64,000 nt of DNA from Deltaproteobacteria bacterium RIFCSPHIGHO2_02_FULL_44_16 (GCA_001798185.1 MGRM01000022.1:1-64000); one strand, 5' to 3'. Shown: positions 16,059 to 26,964, numbered from the stretch's first letter. Program-made: numbers and translations. The notes: generated by a model from the letters alone, not told the origin.

Positions 16059-16059
16059 C
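15974..16059. repeat. Palindromic element family B, copy B2, forming the 3' end of the S41 gene
   Basis: Runs from GTCATTGCGAGAAGC to GGGCTCGCGATGAC, with an inner pair GCAATCTCCTG...GAGAGATCGCCACGC. It shares both ends with B1. The reading frame of the S41 peptidase passes through nearly all of it and stops at a TGA inside the terminal GCGATGAC. Confidence 0.85.
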
Positions 16060-16063
16060 ATTC

Positions 16064-17905
16064 TCAAAATTCAATTGTACTTGTCACGCGAGCGATCCAG
16101 GCAAATTCAGCTTTGTCGGTCGGAATAGGATTAATGATAGAAGCGGGATTAAAGAGTTGGACTTCGATGTCGTACGCTCGTCCTGGCAAAAGGCCTCCAA
16201 CTTCGAGTGTCGTCAGTAAATGTTCAAAGAGCTTTGCTTCAAAGGATAGGTCCACTTCAACTCCATACCAACGCTTCCACATGCTGCTGGTCGTTTCCGT
16301 TAAACGGGGAAGGTTCGCAGTTCCGGTAAGAGCCGAAAAATCGATATCAACATTTCGTTTGTGGGCCCACGCTGTCACCACTTGTCCCCCAATTTTCCAC
16401 CACTCGCCCCAACGTGCAGCGATATCAAATCGATGTTTATATCCGGTACTGACATACAACGTATTGTTCACATAATTGCCAGTAATGGGAACTCCACCTG
16501 CGAGCTGCTCACCAAGTGTAGAATCAAAGAAAGCAGGACTTGTCCCGAGCGGAATATTGAACATCAGCAACGCAATTTTGTAATCAGGTCGAAACCCGAG
16601 CTGCGTGATACGGGAAGAGAGAATATTTCCATCCCCTTGAGCAAATCCAGATTTTAAATTCAGTTCTCCCCCAAAATCATATTTCGCATCCCCTTCAAAC
16701 GCAGCCATCACAACACGGATCGGTTGTTCTGCCGGCATACAAATGATACCGCCTGTTCCGCAAGGATTCGCGGCACTTGCAGGTTGGATCCCTTGAAAGT
16801 TAATCCCATCAGCGGCAACTCCGGTGGTTACTTTTCCCCCTAAAAAAATCCCTTCAAGTTGAAAGCGATAGTTTTTAACTTCGTAGCGACCATACATATC
16901 GCCAAAGAAGAGATTCGTATCGCCATCAAGTCCTGACTCAAGCGTTGTCGTTGTTCCACCACCAGCCGGTGCTGTCACGGTCGTCGTTGTGCCCCCTTCA
17001 GCCCCATTTCGGCGACGATAGCCACCAAAAACACCGAAAGCAGCATCATCTGCATCATAAAGAAGAAAAAGAGCATATTGATTGGTATCGCGACCGTTAT
17101 TGAGAATCGTGTCGTTAAAACCGCTTATCCGCGGATCTTCTTGAATCTCAAATGGAATGTCCCAGAGAAGTCCTGCTGACATCGCTCCTTGTGTAAGTTC
17201 AAATTGCGAAATGTAGAGAATGCGATCGACCATATCACCAAAATCGCTGTCACGATCGCGACCATCGTGTTGAAAAATACCGAGCCCCCAATGAGAGGGT
17301 TGACGTCCAATTTTGAAAAGCCCGATAGGACTTAAAATTTCTCCCCATGCTGCGCGTACGTTGAGCGAACCATTTTCTCCTGCGTTTCCTCCCACTTGAT
17401 AAAAGGACCCTGCTCCCGCAGGAAGCGTCAGTGTTCCCACCACCGGCTGATGAATGGTGAGTTGCCGGCGCTCACTTGTTCCAAAAAGGACATTATCGAG
17501 CACATCAAAAATGCCGTGTACCGCGAGCCAATCGTTGACTTTGAGATTCGGTTCCAAGCGAAGACGCATCTGATTATAGGCGAGAATGCCGATGCGATTA
17601 TTGGAGTTCGTAATACTTCGATTTCTGGTTTGAAGATCGATGTTTTGATTCGTAACAACTCGCGCGCGATAATAACCATGCGTTGAAAAATCAACTGCTT
17701 GCGCCGTGGAAGGAAGCAAAAAAAATAAGAACCCACAAAAAAGCCAACGCTGTCGAACAAAAAGTCTCGAGGGCCGCGTCCCTCTGCGGGACGACCCGCA
17801 TCGGTCGCTTACGCTCAGCGATTTTGTTGGTTGGATCCCACTTGAGAAAATCGCTTCCGCGATACCCTCTGCGACTTTTTCTTCGCGCGTTGGCTCGAAT
17901 TTCAT
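16064..17905 (-). CDS. Predicted outer-membrane beta-barrel protein
   Basis: A large porin-like protein. Signs are alternating aromatic/polar strands throughout (GYYRARVVTNQ, QMRLRLEPNLKVNDWLAV, RYEVKNYRFQLEGIFLGG) and a C-terminal strand ending in Phe (ARVTSTIEF), the usual outer-membrane assembly signal. The signal peptide WLFCGFLFFLLPSTAQA begins only after about 50 residues, because palindromic element F (17759-17880) lies between the start and the hydrophobic core. Without it the N-terminus would read MKFEPTREEKVRQRW. Start ATG 17905 is the best of weak options; a GTG at 17932 is also open. It follows groEL on the same strand. Substrate unknown. Confidence 0.8.
   Translation of the reverse strand: MKFEPTREEKVAEGIAEAIFSSGIQPTKSLSVSDRCGSSRRGTRPSRLFVRQRWLFCGFLFFLLPSTAQAVDFSTHGYYRARVVTNQNIDLQTRNRSITNSNNRIGILAYNQMRLRLEPNLKVNDWLAVHGIFDVLDNVLFGTSERRQLTIHQPVVGTLTLPAGAGSFYQVGGNAGENGSLNVRAAWGEILSPIGLFKIGRQPSHWGLGIFQHDGRDRDSDFGDMVDRILYISQFELTQGAMSAGLLWDIPFEIQEDPRISGFNDTILNNGRDTNQYALFLLYDADDAAFGVFGGYRRRNGAEGGTTTTVTAPAGGGTTTTLESGLDGDTNLFFGDMYGRYEVKNYRFQLEGIFLGGKVTTGVAADGINFQGIQPASAANPCGTGGIICMPAEQPIRVVMAAFEGDAKYDFGGELNLKSGFAQGDGNILSSRITQLGFRPDYKIALLMFNIPLGTSPAFFDSTLGEQLAGGVPITGNYVNNTLYVSTGYKHRFDIAARWGEWWKIGGQVVTAWAHKRNVDIDFSALTGTANLPRLTETTSSMWKRWYGVEVDLSFEAKLFEHLLTTLEVGGLLPGRAYDIEVQLFNPASIINPIPTDKAEFAWIARVTSTIEF
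17759..17880. repeat. Palindromic element F within the signal-peptide region
   Basis: Outer arms AAAAAGTC (17759-17766) and GACTTTTT (17873-17880), extended inward by CGAGGG/CCCTCTG, enclose two inner hairpins. One is AGCGATTTT...AAAATCGCT; the other is GCGTCCC...GGGACG near the left end. It is read through in frame by the outer-membrane protein gene. Single copy in this window. Confidence 0.7.
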
Positions 17906-17990
17906 AGAAGCAAGCTCATATCGAAATCGCACAAAAAAGAAAAGGCGACTTTATCAGTCGCCTCTTCGAAAAAACATCTGAGATAATTTT

Positions 17991-19655
<1,665 letters not shown>

Positions 19656-19949
19656 TTACTTCGTAATGACACCGAGGACATCGTCCTCGCGCATGATGGT
19701 ATATTCTTTTCCGTCAATCTTCACTTCGCTTCCGGCATATTTCGAGAAGAGAATCGTATCTCCTACTTTCACATCAAGAGGCTGTACGGTTCCATTGTCG
19801 AGAACTTTGCCATTTCCAATAGCAACCACTTTTCCTTTTTGGGGTTTTTCCTTCGCAGCATCAGGAATAATGATGCCGCTTTCTGTTTTGCTCGCATCCT
19901 CTGTCCGTTCCACGAGGAGTCGATCCTGCAGGGGGCGAATGAGCGCCAT
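19656..19949 (-). CDS. groES: Co-chaperonin GroES
   Basis: Heptameric lid of GroEL, 97 residues. Begins [17 protein letters not shown], contains the mobile-loop region [18 protein letters not shown] and ends [15 protein letters not shown] good ribosome-binding site (AAGGAGGAAAC) precedes the ATG at 19949. First gene of the groESL operon. Confidence 0.98.
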   Translation of the reverse strand: MALIRPLQDRLLVERTEDASKTESGIIIPDAAKEKPQKGKVVAIGNGKVLDNGTVQPLDVKVGDTILFSKYAGSEVKIDGKEYTIMREDDVLGVITK

Positions 19950-19994
19950 ATGTTTCCTCCTTATAAATGGTTAATATTACTAAGTTTTTATCTT

Positions 19995-20021
19995 TTAGCA
20001 CTCATCTCATGTGAGTGCTAG
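19995..20021 (-). promoter_or_regulatory. CIRCE operator (HrcA site) for groESL
   Basis: TTAGCACTC, nine spacer bases, then GAGTGCTAG, the CIRCE inverted repeat with one deviation. It lies between the promoter and groES in the leader, so heat-shock control by HrcA is expected. The hrcA gene is not in this window. Confidence 0.93.
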
Positions 20022-20037
20022 CGATGAAGCGTGCCTC

Positions 20038-20066
20038 TATATAATGATGAGCATCCTCCCTGTCAA
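20038..20066 (-). promoter_or_regulatory. Sigma-70 promoter of groESL
   Basis: TTGACA (20061-20066) and TATATA (20038-20043) are spaced by 17 bases on the minus strand, just upstream of CIRCE. This is the best promoter match seen in the window. Confidence 0.88.
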
Positions 20067-20193
20067 GGCTCTATTTCACTTTTTTGACAACCACATGACT
20101 CTTCATGCCGAAGATGTGGGAGATCGACTCTAACGCAATGCATTCGTGCAGTGCGTATTGTGAAATCAATCGTAGAAAGAATAAAAACTGAGC

Positions 20194-21165
20194 ATGAAAA
20201 AAATCTCCTTCATGATAATAATGATCGTGACGATAGTCCAAGGTTGTACCAAAGGTGGCGAAAACATGCCTGTTTTTGTGGAGCCCTCCAATTCTGTTTC
20301 CACCAACGAAACTCCTGCTTTAGAAGAAGAGATCGCGGCAGTGACAGGACTCGAAAAATTGATTTATCATGTGGGACCCGTTGATCTGGAAGCCCATACC
20401 GATTCCGAAACCATGCTCGATCGTCCTCTTTTGATGAGGTTTCAACTCGACAAACCGATGTGGATTATCGGTTTTGAACCAAAAGTAGTTGATGGAAGCG
20501 GAAAAACACTCCCTTCTGAACTCCTTCACAGCGCCCTTGTATCGAATATGAATGAAGAAAATCCTCTTTGTCGGAAAGGAAGTAGTGGAAATCCATTTGT
20601 TCTTGCCTCATCTCTGCTTACCAGTGTGAATTTTCCAGAAGGATATGGCTATCCCATCTCCCCAAAAGACACACTTGAAGCTCGAATTGTGTTTAAAAAT
20701 CAAACTGATGAAAGTTTTGTCGATGTCTTTTACGAAATTGTCCTGCTTGCAAAACCGATGAATGAATTTGTCGCTCTCAAAAATCTGAAACCGATGTTGG
20801 TTGAATTTGATCCCTGCAATCATACTCCGCTCGAAATTGAACCTTCTCTTTTTACTGAAAAAAAGATGAGTTATGAATTGCCTGTCAGTGGAAACCTCCT
20901 CACCGCCGTGGGAGTTCTTCAAGATTTCGGATCAACCATCACCCTTCAGAAAGAAGATTCGTCCGATCCTGTGTGGAAAACAGAGGCTATTGTCGATGAA
21001 AACCATCATATCGAAGAGATGATCAATAATCCTTTTGAAGATCCATCGGGAATTCCATTGAAAGAGGGTGAAAAAATCGAACTTTCGGTCGGTTTTGACA
21101 ATTTTTCTGATCGTTGGATCAATGATGCTTTACCAGGAGTTTTGCTCTATCTTTCAGGTGAGTAA
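20194..21165 (+). CDS. Putative lipoprotein, 323 residues
   Basis: No domain recognised. The N-terminus MKKISFMIIMIVTIVQGCTKGG has a lipobox (IVQGC), so export and lipidation are likely. The mature part is acidic with beta-type segments (LLMRFQLDKPMWIIGFEPKVVDGSGK, IELSVGFDNFSDRW), reminiscent of an immunoglobulin-like or jelly-roll fold, but this is only an impression. It is transcribed away from groES and followed by two further lipoprotein genes on the same strand. Confidence 0.75.
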   Translation: MKKISFMIIMIVTIVQGCTKGGENMPVFVEPSNSVSTNETPALEEEIAAVTGLEKLIYHVGPVDLEAHTDSETMLDRPLLMRFQLDKPMWIIGFEPKVVDGSGKTLPSELLHSALVSNMNEENPLCRKGSSGNPFVLASSLLTSVNFPEGYGYPISPKDTLEARIVFKNQTDESFVDVFYEIVLLAKPMNEFVALKNLKPMLVEFDPCNHTPLEIEPSLFTEKKMSYELPVSGNLLTAVGVLQDFGSTITLQKEDSSDPVWKTEAIVDENHHIEEMINNPFEDPSGIPLKEGEKIELSVGFDNFSDRWINDALPGVLLYLSGE

Positions 21166-21273
21166 AAGTTATATCTCTTCTTGCACAGAATATATTTTTA
21201 GATAAACCTTCTTACCTAAGCCTACCGAAGCAACAAAATTTGATTTCTGACGAGAAATCATCTGAGGATATTT

Positions 21274-22650
21274 ATGGTCTGTCGCACTGAAGTTCATTTT
21301 CTTTCTCTTCTTTTACCTGCAAGCTGTGGCCCAGATCCTGATGAGTGTATTCCACCCATGATTGGGTTCAATCACTGTAAAACTGACGCATCAACAGAAG
21401 AAGAAAAAAAACCGCCTGTGCTGGATGCATCGAAAAGAGCTGATGTTGGAGACGTTGACGTTATAACTCCCGATGCGGGGGGATTAGATCCCCTCGATAG
21501 TGGAATGCCAGACAGCTCTGTAATGGATGCCGGCACCAGTTCCACATCTTATGGCCTCTTTTTTACACCACTCACTCCAAAACCAGCATGGTGTGATTTT
21601 CCGGCAAGCATGAATGCTTCGAGGAACGAAAATTTTGAGTCCTTGAGTCTCTACTGTCCTTCCCCTGACGGTTATCGTGTGTCTGCGATGGACATGCGCG
21701 GTGGTCGGCCATCCATATGGTCCACGCGCACGGCGACAGTTCCAGGAACAGGCTCAAATCACCTCGATTTGCCTGATGGCAATCAAGTTGTCACTTTTAC
21801 CGCAGGGACTGACGGTTTTGCGATCGTTTCTTCTGAGGGAGAGATTCAACCCATTCACCCTACTTGGTTTGGAAATTTGACTATCACGTCTACTGCAGGA
21901 ATCATTACCGCTCCTTCTACATTTCCTTCGGGAATTGCACTTGCTGACCGTGATCTCGGTTTCAGTATGAGTAATTTTTTTCCACCAAGCCATTATGCCA
22001 AAAGTGGTCTTATCATTTACTTTGCTTATGAAAATGGGAGCGTCGATACAGAAAGAGCTTATGCCCTGTTTCCTTCGGGTTCAAACACCACAGGACTTGC
22101 CGATTACAATGGTGATTTTATTTCTTTAAGCTCTAATGTTCATTTTCCTATGGTTGGCCGTGGAGCTTTTCTCGATCGACTCCGCCCTGAAACAGGAGAG
22201 CGTGTCTGTAGCGTGGGACCACTTACAGACCTTCAAGATCGTCCCATTACCGCTCAAGTTTCTCCCCATCTTGAAGTGACTCCTGATGGCGTTGCTCTTG
22301 TCAGTTGGTCAGGTCAGAGTAGCGGCATCATGTTCATTGATGTCAATACGTGCACAGTCGTGAGAAAAGAGAGTCTCGATGGTATTGCAGGCCGCTTCAG
22401 TTTTATCTCAAGCACCATCTCGTATTGTTTTGGAGACAACAATTGTCGCGCCATTCTCGTCGATTTTGGAGGAATGCCTGAGGCTGCGGCGGTGATTGTG
22501 GTGGATATGAGAGAAGAAGGGAGACAACCCGTTTTGTATCAACCGCTTCCAAATGTGACCTACGCTGGTCCTGCGGCTGCGCTTGGAAATAGCGTTGTCG
22601 TCGCTGTAGATACACAGCTTCGGGTGGCTCCTCTGCACCTTTTACGTTAA
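21274..22650 (+). CDS. Putative lipoprotein with Asp/Ser-rich linker, 458 residues
   Basis: No family recognised. The start at 21274 gives a short signal-like segment (VHFLSLLLPASCGPDPDEC) with a possible lipobox Cys. A low-complexity acidic linker follows (DVDVITPDAGGLDPLDSGMPDSS), a style common in surface lipoproteins of delta-type bacteria. The rest, from about residue 95, has repeated beta-strand patterns suggestive of a propeller. It sits between two other predicted lipoproteins on the same strand. Confidence 0.7.
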   Translation: MVCRTEVHFLSLLLPASCGPDPDECIPPMIGFNHCKTDASTEEEKKPPVLDASKRADVGDVDVITPDAGGLDPLDSGMPDSSVMDAGTSSTSYGLFFTPLTPKPAWCDFPASMNASRNENFESLSLYCPSPDGYRVSAMDMRGGRPSIWSTRTATVPGTGSNHLDLPDGNQVVTFTAGTDGFAIVSSEGEIQPIHPTWFGNLTITSTAGIITAPSTFPSGIALADRDLGFSMSNFFPPSHYAKSGLIIYFAYENGSVDTERAYALFPSGSNTTGLADYNGDFISLSSNVHFPMVGRGAFLDRLRPETGERVCSVGPLTDLQDRPITAQVSPHLEVTPDGVALVSWSGQSSGIMFIDVNTCTVVRKESLDGIAGRFSFISSTISYCFGDNNCRAILVDFGGMPEAAAVIVVDMREEGRQPVLYQPLPNVTYAGPAAALGNSVVVAVDTQLRVAPLHLLR

Positions 22651-22699
22651 CCTCAAATCCTTCGTTGTTCCGATCTAAATCCTGTGATAAATTAACTAC

Positions 22700-24475
22700 A
22701 TGCAATCTTTCTTTTTCATGTTTTTTTTATTGCTCGTGGGATGCCCCTCTGGGTTGAATTATAATACGGCAAGCGTCAATCTCGCGGGCGTTTCCCCCAC
22801 TCTCTCTGCGCCAACGAAGGCGGCTGTTAAATCGACGCTCATTCAAAATAATCAGTTTGGCATTGTTTCCGGACTTGGCTTGACCTCCATAACACTCCCG
22901 GCCTGCACCAAAAGTGATGGATCTGCAGTCGATTTTTCTGTCACCTATACAGTCTCCGGACTTCCAACATGGCTCAGTTTTGATTCCATCACTCGCGTGA
23001 TTTCATTAAAAGATGTATCGAGTGTTCCCACAACCAACAAAAACACTCGTCTCGATTTTACCTACACCTGCACTGCAACTGATGATTCCACCGTAAGTGA
23101 GTCTGTTGATTTTAGTTTTAATGATTACGATGACGATCTTGCTTTAGATACATGGGAGTTCTACTATTCAGGTCGACCGATCGTCGATGGTTCTGGTTGG
23201 TTTTGGGTCACGCCACAAAATAATACCCTCTACCTTGGTTCGTGCACCGCACTTCCCTTTCCCACAGCTCTTGATGTCCCCTCCGCAGGGCTTGATTTTG
23301 ACGATGTCACAACGCTCACCACTGATATTGATGGCGATGGCGTCTCCTGGATCGACGAAATTACTGCAGACACAAATCCTTATGTGGCAACTTCGAATGG
23401 CACATTTGGAAGTAACACTGACTATACCTCTGCCTCTGATTTTTTTGGAACCATTGCGGTACTTGATGCCAATGAAGATGGTCGACTCGATTTCGTTTTC
23501 GGCGCGCGAGGTTTTTTTCTCGATAGCACGGTGGTTTCGCTTTTTTTGGGCAACGGTGATGGAACGTTTCAGGCAAGGAGCGACATCACGGTTGTCGATC
23601 AGCCTTTTGGACTTGCAGCAGGAGATCTGAACTGTGATGGACATATGGACCTTATTGTCTCCAGCGCTGATGATCTGACGACCGGTGGCGATACGAATGA
23701 TGGTCACGCCTTTGGCGTGCTTCTTGGTCGAGGCGATGGGACTTTTGGCTCGCTCAGCAGTTTTGAAACAAGCACACAACCGAGTCCTCTTGCTCTTGGC
23801 GATATGGATGGTGATGGTGGTCTCGATGTCGTGATTGGAAAAACAGGTGGAACGCTTTCGGTGCATCTTGGGGATGGAGCAGGTTCTTTTGGAAGTGAAA
23901 TCGCAACTTCAAGTGGAATCTTTATTGCCGAGACTCTCGTTGCCGACATGGATGCTGATGATTTTCTCGATGTCGTTCTCATCGGATCCAACGGAGTCGG
24001 ACTTCTTTTTGGAAAAGGTGACGGCACGTTTGAAACACCGATTACGAGTAGTTTAGGAACTTTCCCCAGCAATGGGACTCTGGGAGATTTCAATGCCGAT
24101 GGACTGATCGATATTGCAGTGAGCGATTTTAGCGAAGATAAAATCTACATTCTCCTTACCAACGCGTCGTTTTCAGTGAGTACGATGGTTCAAAATGCGA
24201 CAAGTTATGACACCGGCGATCAACCGACTGAACTTTCTGCCGCTGATTTTAATGGAGACGGCGATCTCGATATAGCGCTTATCAGAAGCGGATTCGCGTC
24301 GACCTCCTTTTCCATTTTTTTGGGGAATGGCGACGGAACGTTTCAAACTGGCGTTGCCTATACAACGGGCTCAGCGGCACACGCCCTAGCAATTGGAGAT
24401 TTTAACGGAGATGCAAAAGTCGATCTCGTCAACTCTAACTTTTTTACCACCATGTCCGTCCATCTTAATCAGTAA
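22700..24475 (+). CDS. Lipoprotein with Ig-like domain and FG-GAP/VCBS repeats
   Basis: Signal peptide with lipobox: MQSFFFMFFLLLVGCPSG. A putative Ig-like (He_PIG type) domain lies near residues 55-135, with VTYTVSGLPTWLSFDSITRV. From about residue 245 at least six FG-GAP repeats follow, each with a DxNxDGxxD calcium loop and a xLLGxGDGTF motif (DANEDGRLD, DLNCDGHMD, DMDGDGGLD, DFNADGLID, DFNGDGDLD, DFNGDAKVD). These make a seven-blade integrin-like propeller, a surface or binding module rather than an enzyme. Convergent with yidC. Confidence 0.88.
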   Translation: MQSFFFMFFLLLVGCPSGLNYNTASVNLAGVSPTLSAPTKAAVKSTLIQNNQFGIVSGLGLTSITLPACTKSDGSAVDFSVTYTVSGLPTWLSFDSITRVISLKDVSSVPTTNKNTRLDFTYTCTATDDSTVSESVDFSFNDYDDDLALDTWEFYYSGRPIVDGSGWFWVTPQNNTLYLGSCTALPFPTALDVPSAGLDFDDVTTLTTDIDGDGVSWIDEITADTNPYVATSNGTFGSNTDYTSASDFFGTIAVLDANEDGRLDFVFGARGFFLDSTVVSLFLGNGDGTFQARSDITVVDQPFGLAAGDLNCDGHMDLIVSSADDLTTGGDTNDGHAFGVLLGRGDGTFGSLSSFETSTQPSPLALGDMDGDGGLDVVIGKTGGTLSVHLGDGAGSFGSEIATSSGIFIAETLVADMDADDFLDVVLIGSNGVGLLFGKGDGTFETPITSSLGTFPSNGTLGDFNADGLIDIAVSDFSEDKIYILLTNASFSVSTMVQNATSYDTGDQPTELSAADFNGDGDLDIALIRSGFASTSFSIFLGNGDGTFQTGVAYTTGSAAHALAIGDFNGDAKVDLVNSNFFTTMSVHLNQ

Positions 24476-24480
24476 ATGCC

Positions 24481-26130
24481 TCACGCTTTTTTGATCCTGC
24501 CCCGCATGAGATCTCGAAACCGAATGTCGTGATTATACATCCACTGTTGCAACACGCTCATCACCGTGTTGACCAAAATATAAATCACAAGCCCTGAGGG
24601 GAGAAAAAGCATAAATGCCGAAAACATGATCGGCATGAGCATCATCATCTTTTTTTGCATCGGATCAGCGCTTGCGCTTGGCATCAGTTTTTGCTGAAGC
24701 ACCATAAAGATACCGAGTAAAATGGGGCCAATAAAATACGGATCGGGCGCGGAAAGATCTTTATAAAACCAGAAAAACGGCGCGTGATAAAGTTCAACGG
24801 AATTCCACAGCACTTTATACAGGGCGACATAAATCGGGAGCTGAAGCAGCATGGGCAAACATCCGCCAGCGGGATTGACTTTATGTCGCTTAAAAAGAAG
24901 CATAGTCTCTTGATTCAAACGCATCTTGTCATTTTTGTATTTTTCTTGAAGCTCTTTTAGTTTTGGCTGAAGTTCTTGCATGGCTTTCATCGACTTCATC
25001 GATTTTTTTGAAATCGGATGAAGAAGAAGTTTGATGAAAACAGTTAAAAGAATAATCGCCACTCCATAATTATGAACCACTCCGTAAAAGAACTTTAAAA
25101 GTTGCAAGATAGGAACGGCCACGATCGCAAACCAACCGTGATCAATCGCCTCATCTAGGCGTGCTCCCACGGTTTTCAGTTGGTTGATCTCTTTTGGCCC
25201 CAGATACACCGAAAAGGCATGCTCCTCGATTGCTTTCGGAGGTAGTATTTTTTTCGCAAGCGTCATCGCTGAAAAAAGTTTCCTCGCCTTTTCTCCTTTT
25301 TCAGGAAAAGGAGAAGCGCCGTAGTGAGCTGAGAGACCTGTTCCTTGCACTCGTGGAATCACCGAAGAAATAAAATAGCGGTCCTCAAGACCAGACCAGT
25401 AAAGAGCCCCGGGAGCTTCGTTCATTTCGGAAAGATTCATGGTGTTTTGAAATCGCTCCACCTTTCCATCTCTGTAGAGCGTCGGGTGTTTTTCGCTGGT
25501 CGGAGAAGGAGGAGGTTTCAAAAAGCTCAAAAATCCGGTCGCCCCACCAGAAATCGTTGCCCCGTGTACAGCAAGAGAAGCGCGTTCTTGCAACGTTCGA
25601 TCCGTGAGATTGTGCAATGAAATCGTCACATCAACAACATACCGATCAGGTCGAAATTCCAATTTTTTCGTGAGCTCCACTTCAGGAGATCGCCATTGAT
25701 AGGTAATGGAGGCGTCATCTTCGGCAAGAATTTTATATCGGGGTATTTTCGGAAAAGAAAAATTCGCGTCAAAAAACTGGAGGTCCAGAGAAGGATCAGC
25801 AGAAATTAAATCCAAAGGAGAACTCGTCGAATCAGGCGCTTCACGATGGCCGTGTACTTTCCACGACGTGATAACTCCGCCGTCATTGCTCACTTCAGCG
25901 GTATACAGATCGTTGCGAATCGTCGCTGTTTGAATCGCAATCTCTACTTCTTTCCGCACCACAGAGGCTTCCCCTTGAGCTTGAGACTGCGTCTCTTTCT
26001 GAGGAGAAGGCGCCGGGGTCTTTTCTTCAACGATGCGAGGATCCGGTTTCGGTTGAAAAAAAGTAAACCAACCGATGAGCACAAGCGCTGAAAGCCCAAT
26101 AGCAACGATACCGCGGTGTTCGCTTTTCAT
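24481..26130 (-). CDS. yidC: Membrane protein insertase YidC
   Basis: Inserts and folds inner-membrane proteins, alone or with Sec. 549 residues, Gram-negative form: N-terminal signal anchor (GIVAIGLSALVLIGWFTFF), a periplasmic beta domain of about 300 residues, then the conserved five-helix core starting near FFYGVVHNYGVAIILLTVFI. The core contains the cytoplasmic hairpin (MKAMQELQPKLKELQEKYKND), GGCLPMLLQLPIYVALYKVL and LMPIMFSAFMLFLPSGLVIY. The start overlaps the yidD stop by 4 bases, indicating translational coupling in rpmH-rnpA-yidD-yidC. Confidence 0.97.
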   Translation of the reverse strand: MKSEHRGIVAIGLSALVLIGWFTFFQPKPDPRIVEEKTPAPSPQKETQSQAQGEASVVRKEVEIAIQTATIRNDLYTAEVSNDGGVITSWKVHGHREAPDSTSSPLDLISADPSLDLQFFDANFSFPKIPRYKILAEDDASITYQWRSPEVELTKKLEFRPDRYVVDVTISLHNLTDRTLQERASLAVHGATISGGATGFLSFLKPPPSPTSEKHPTLYRDGKVERFQNTMNLSEMNEAPGALYWSGLEDRYFISSVIPRVQGTGLSAHYGASPFPEKGEKARKLFSAMTLAKKILPPKAIEEHAFSVYLGPKEINQLKTVGARLDEAIDHGWFAIVAVPILQLLKFFYGVVHNYGVAIILLTVFIKLLLHPISKKSMKSMKAMQELQPKLKELQEKYKNDKMRLNQETMLLFKRHKVNPAGGCLPMLLQLPIYVALYKVLWNSVELYHAPFFWFYKDLSAPDPYFIGPILLGIFMVLQQKLMPSASADPMQKKMMMLMPIMFSAFMLFLPSGLVIYILVNTVMSVLQQWMYNHDIRFRDLMRGRIKKA

Positions 26131-26357
26131 CGAAAATCTCCCTGTGAGGTGTGAAGAGGGTCATATCCAAATTTCCCGAAAGGATGGCAACGACACAGTC
26201 GCCTTATTGTCATCCAAAGCGCTTGCGGCCACGCATAATTGGCAAACGCAACATGAGCATAATGAGAACAACTCGGAACATAACGACAACTTCTTCCGAG
26301 AAAAGGAGAGAGAAAAATTTGATAGAACCGAATAAACGCGAGGCATAAAATTTTCAC
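26127..26357 (-). CDS. yidD: YidD, membrane protein insertion efficiency factor
   Basis: Small membrane-associated protein that helps YidC-dependent insertion. 76 residues with the family Cys pattern: FYQIFLSPFLGRSCRYVPSC, SHYA, then RRLCRCHPFGKFGYDP. It overlaps rnpA upstream and yidC downstream by 4 bases each. Confidence 0.95.
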   Translation of the reverse strand: MKILCLAFIRFYQIFLSPFLGRSCRYVPSCSHYAHVAFANYAWPQALWMTIRRLCRCHPFGKFGYDPLHTSQGDFR

Positions 26358-26692
26358 TTCTCTTCTCCTTTGAGTTTCGCTTTCAAATGGAAAAGCGCTT
26401 TTTCGAACTCTTTCCGAAGGATCGCATTTGAAAGAGAGGCTGCGGAAACTTTGAGAATGACCACACAGTCTGCGAGGGGATAGAGTTCTTGATGCTGTCG
26501 AAAATGTTCTCGAACGACCCGTTTCATACGATTGCGCGTCACCGCTTTTCCCACATGTTTTGGTGTAATGACTCCCAGACGTTTTTTTTCTGAAATCAGC
26601 GCGGAAAGTTTTACGGATTGTGTCGCGACTGAAGTCCCACCTTTTCGAACCGCTAAAAAATCTTCAGATCGTTTGAGTCGTTGGGCGCTCAC
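26354..26692 (-). CDS. rnpA: Ribonuclease P protein component
   Basis: Protein subunit of RNase P, which matures tRNA 5' ends. The GTG at 26692 gives 112 residues starting [19 protein letters not shown]. The family motif is [30 protein letters not shown] (RNR box). This GTG overlaps the rpmH TGA as GTGA. The frame is open back to an ATG at 26872, across all of rpmH, but that codon lies upstream of the likely transcription start (see promoter 26855-26882), so the short form is preferred. Confidence 0.93.
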   Translation of the reverse strand: MSAQRLKRSEDFLAVRKGGTSVATQSVKLSALISEKKRLGVITPKHVGKAVTRNRMKRVVREHFRQHQELYPLADCVVILKVSAASLSNAILRKEFEKALFHLKAKLKGEEK

Positions 26693-26826
26693 ACCTGGGT
26701 TAAACGTTTTCGTCCTTTGGAACGACGCGCTTTTAAGATGTTTCGTCCCCCTTTTGTCTTCAGACGTGCTCGAAAACCGTGTTTTCCTCTTCGCTTGATT
26801 TTGCTCGGCTGGTACGTTCGCTTCAT
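26689..26826 (-). CDS. rpmH: 50S ribosomal protein L34
   Basis: 45-residue basic ribosomal protein starting [18 protein letters not shown] and ending [14 protein letters not shown], a full match to L34. Start ATG at 26826 follows ACGAGGAATTTC. First gene of the rpmH-rnpA-yidD-yidC operon and divergent from dnaA, the ancestral arrangement at bacterial origins. Confidence 0.97.
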   Translation of the reverse strand: MKRTYQPSKIKRRGKHGFRARLKTKGGRNILKARRSKGRKRLTQV

Positions 26827-26854
26827 GAAATTCCTCGTGAAAAAATGTTTGCGG

Positions 26855-26882
26855 AATGTAGCGTTTCCTCACTACTTGTCAA
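26855..26882 (-). promoter_or_regulatory. Promoter of the rpmH operon
   Basis: TTGACA (26877-26882) and TACATT (26855-26860), 16-base spacing, on the minus strand 29 bases before the rpmH ATG. Confidence 0.65.
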
Positions 26883-26964
26883 GGAGCCAATTCTTTCGAC
26901 GCGTTTTCCCTTGCACGTCATCTCGCTTTCGGATTAGGAAGTCTCTCACATATACAAAATAAAG

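Noticed and set aside
26354-26872. Long RnpA form starting at 26872
   Set aside because: The ATG lies upstream of the predicted transcription start, and the first 60 residues resemble no RnpA. GTG 26692 overlaps the rpmH stop in the usual GTGA arrangement.
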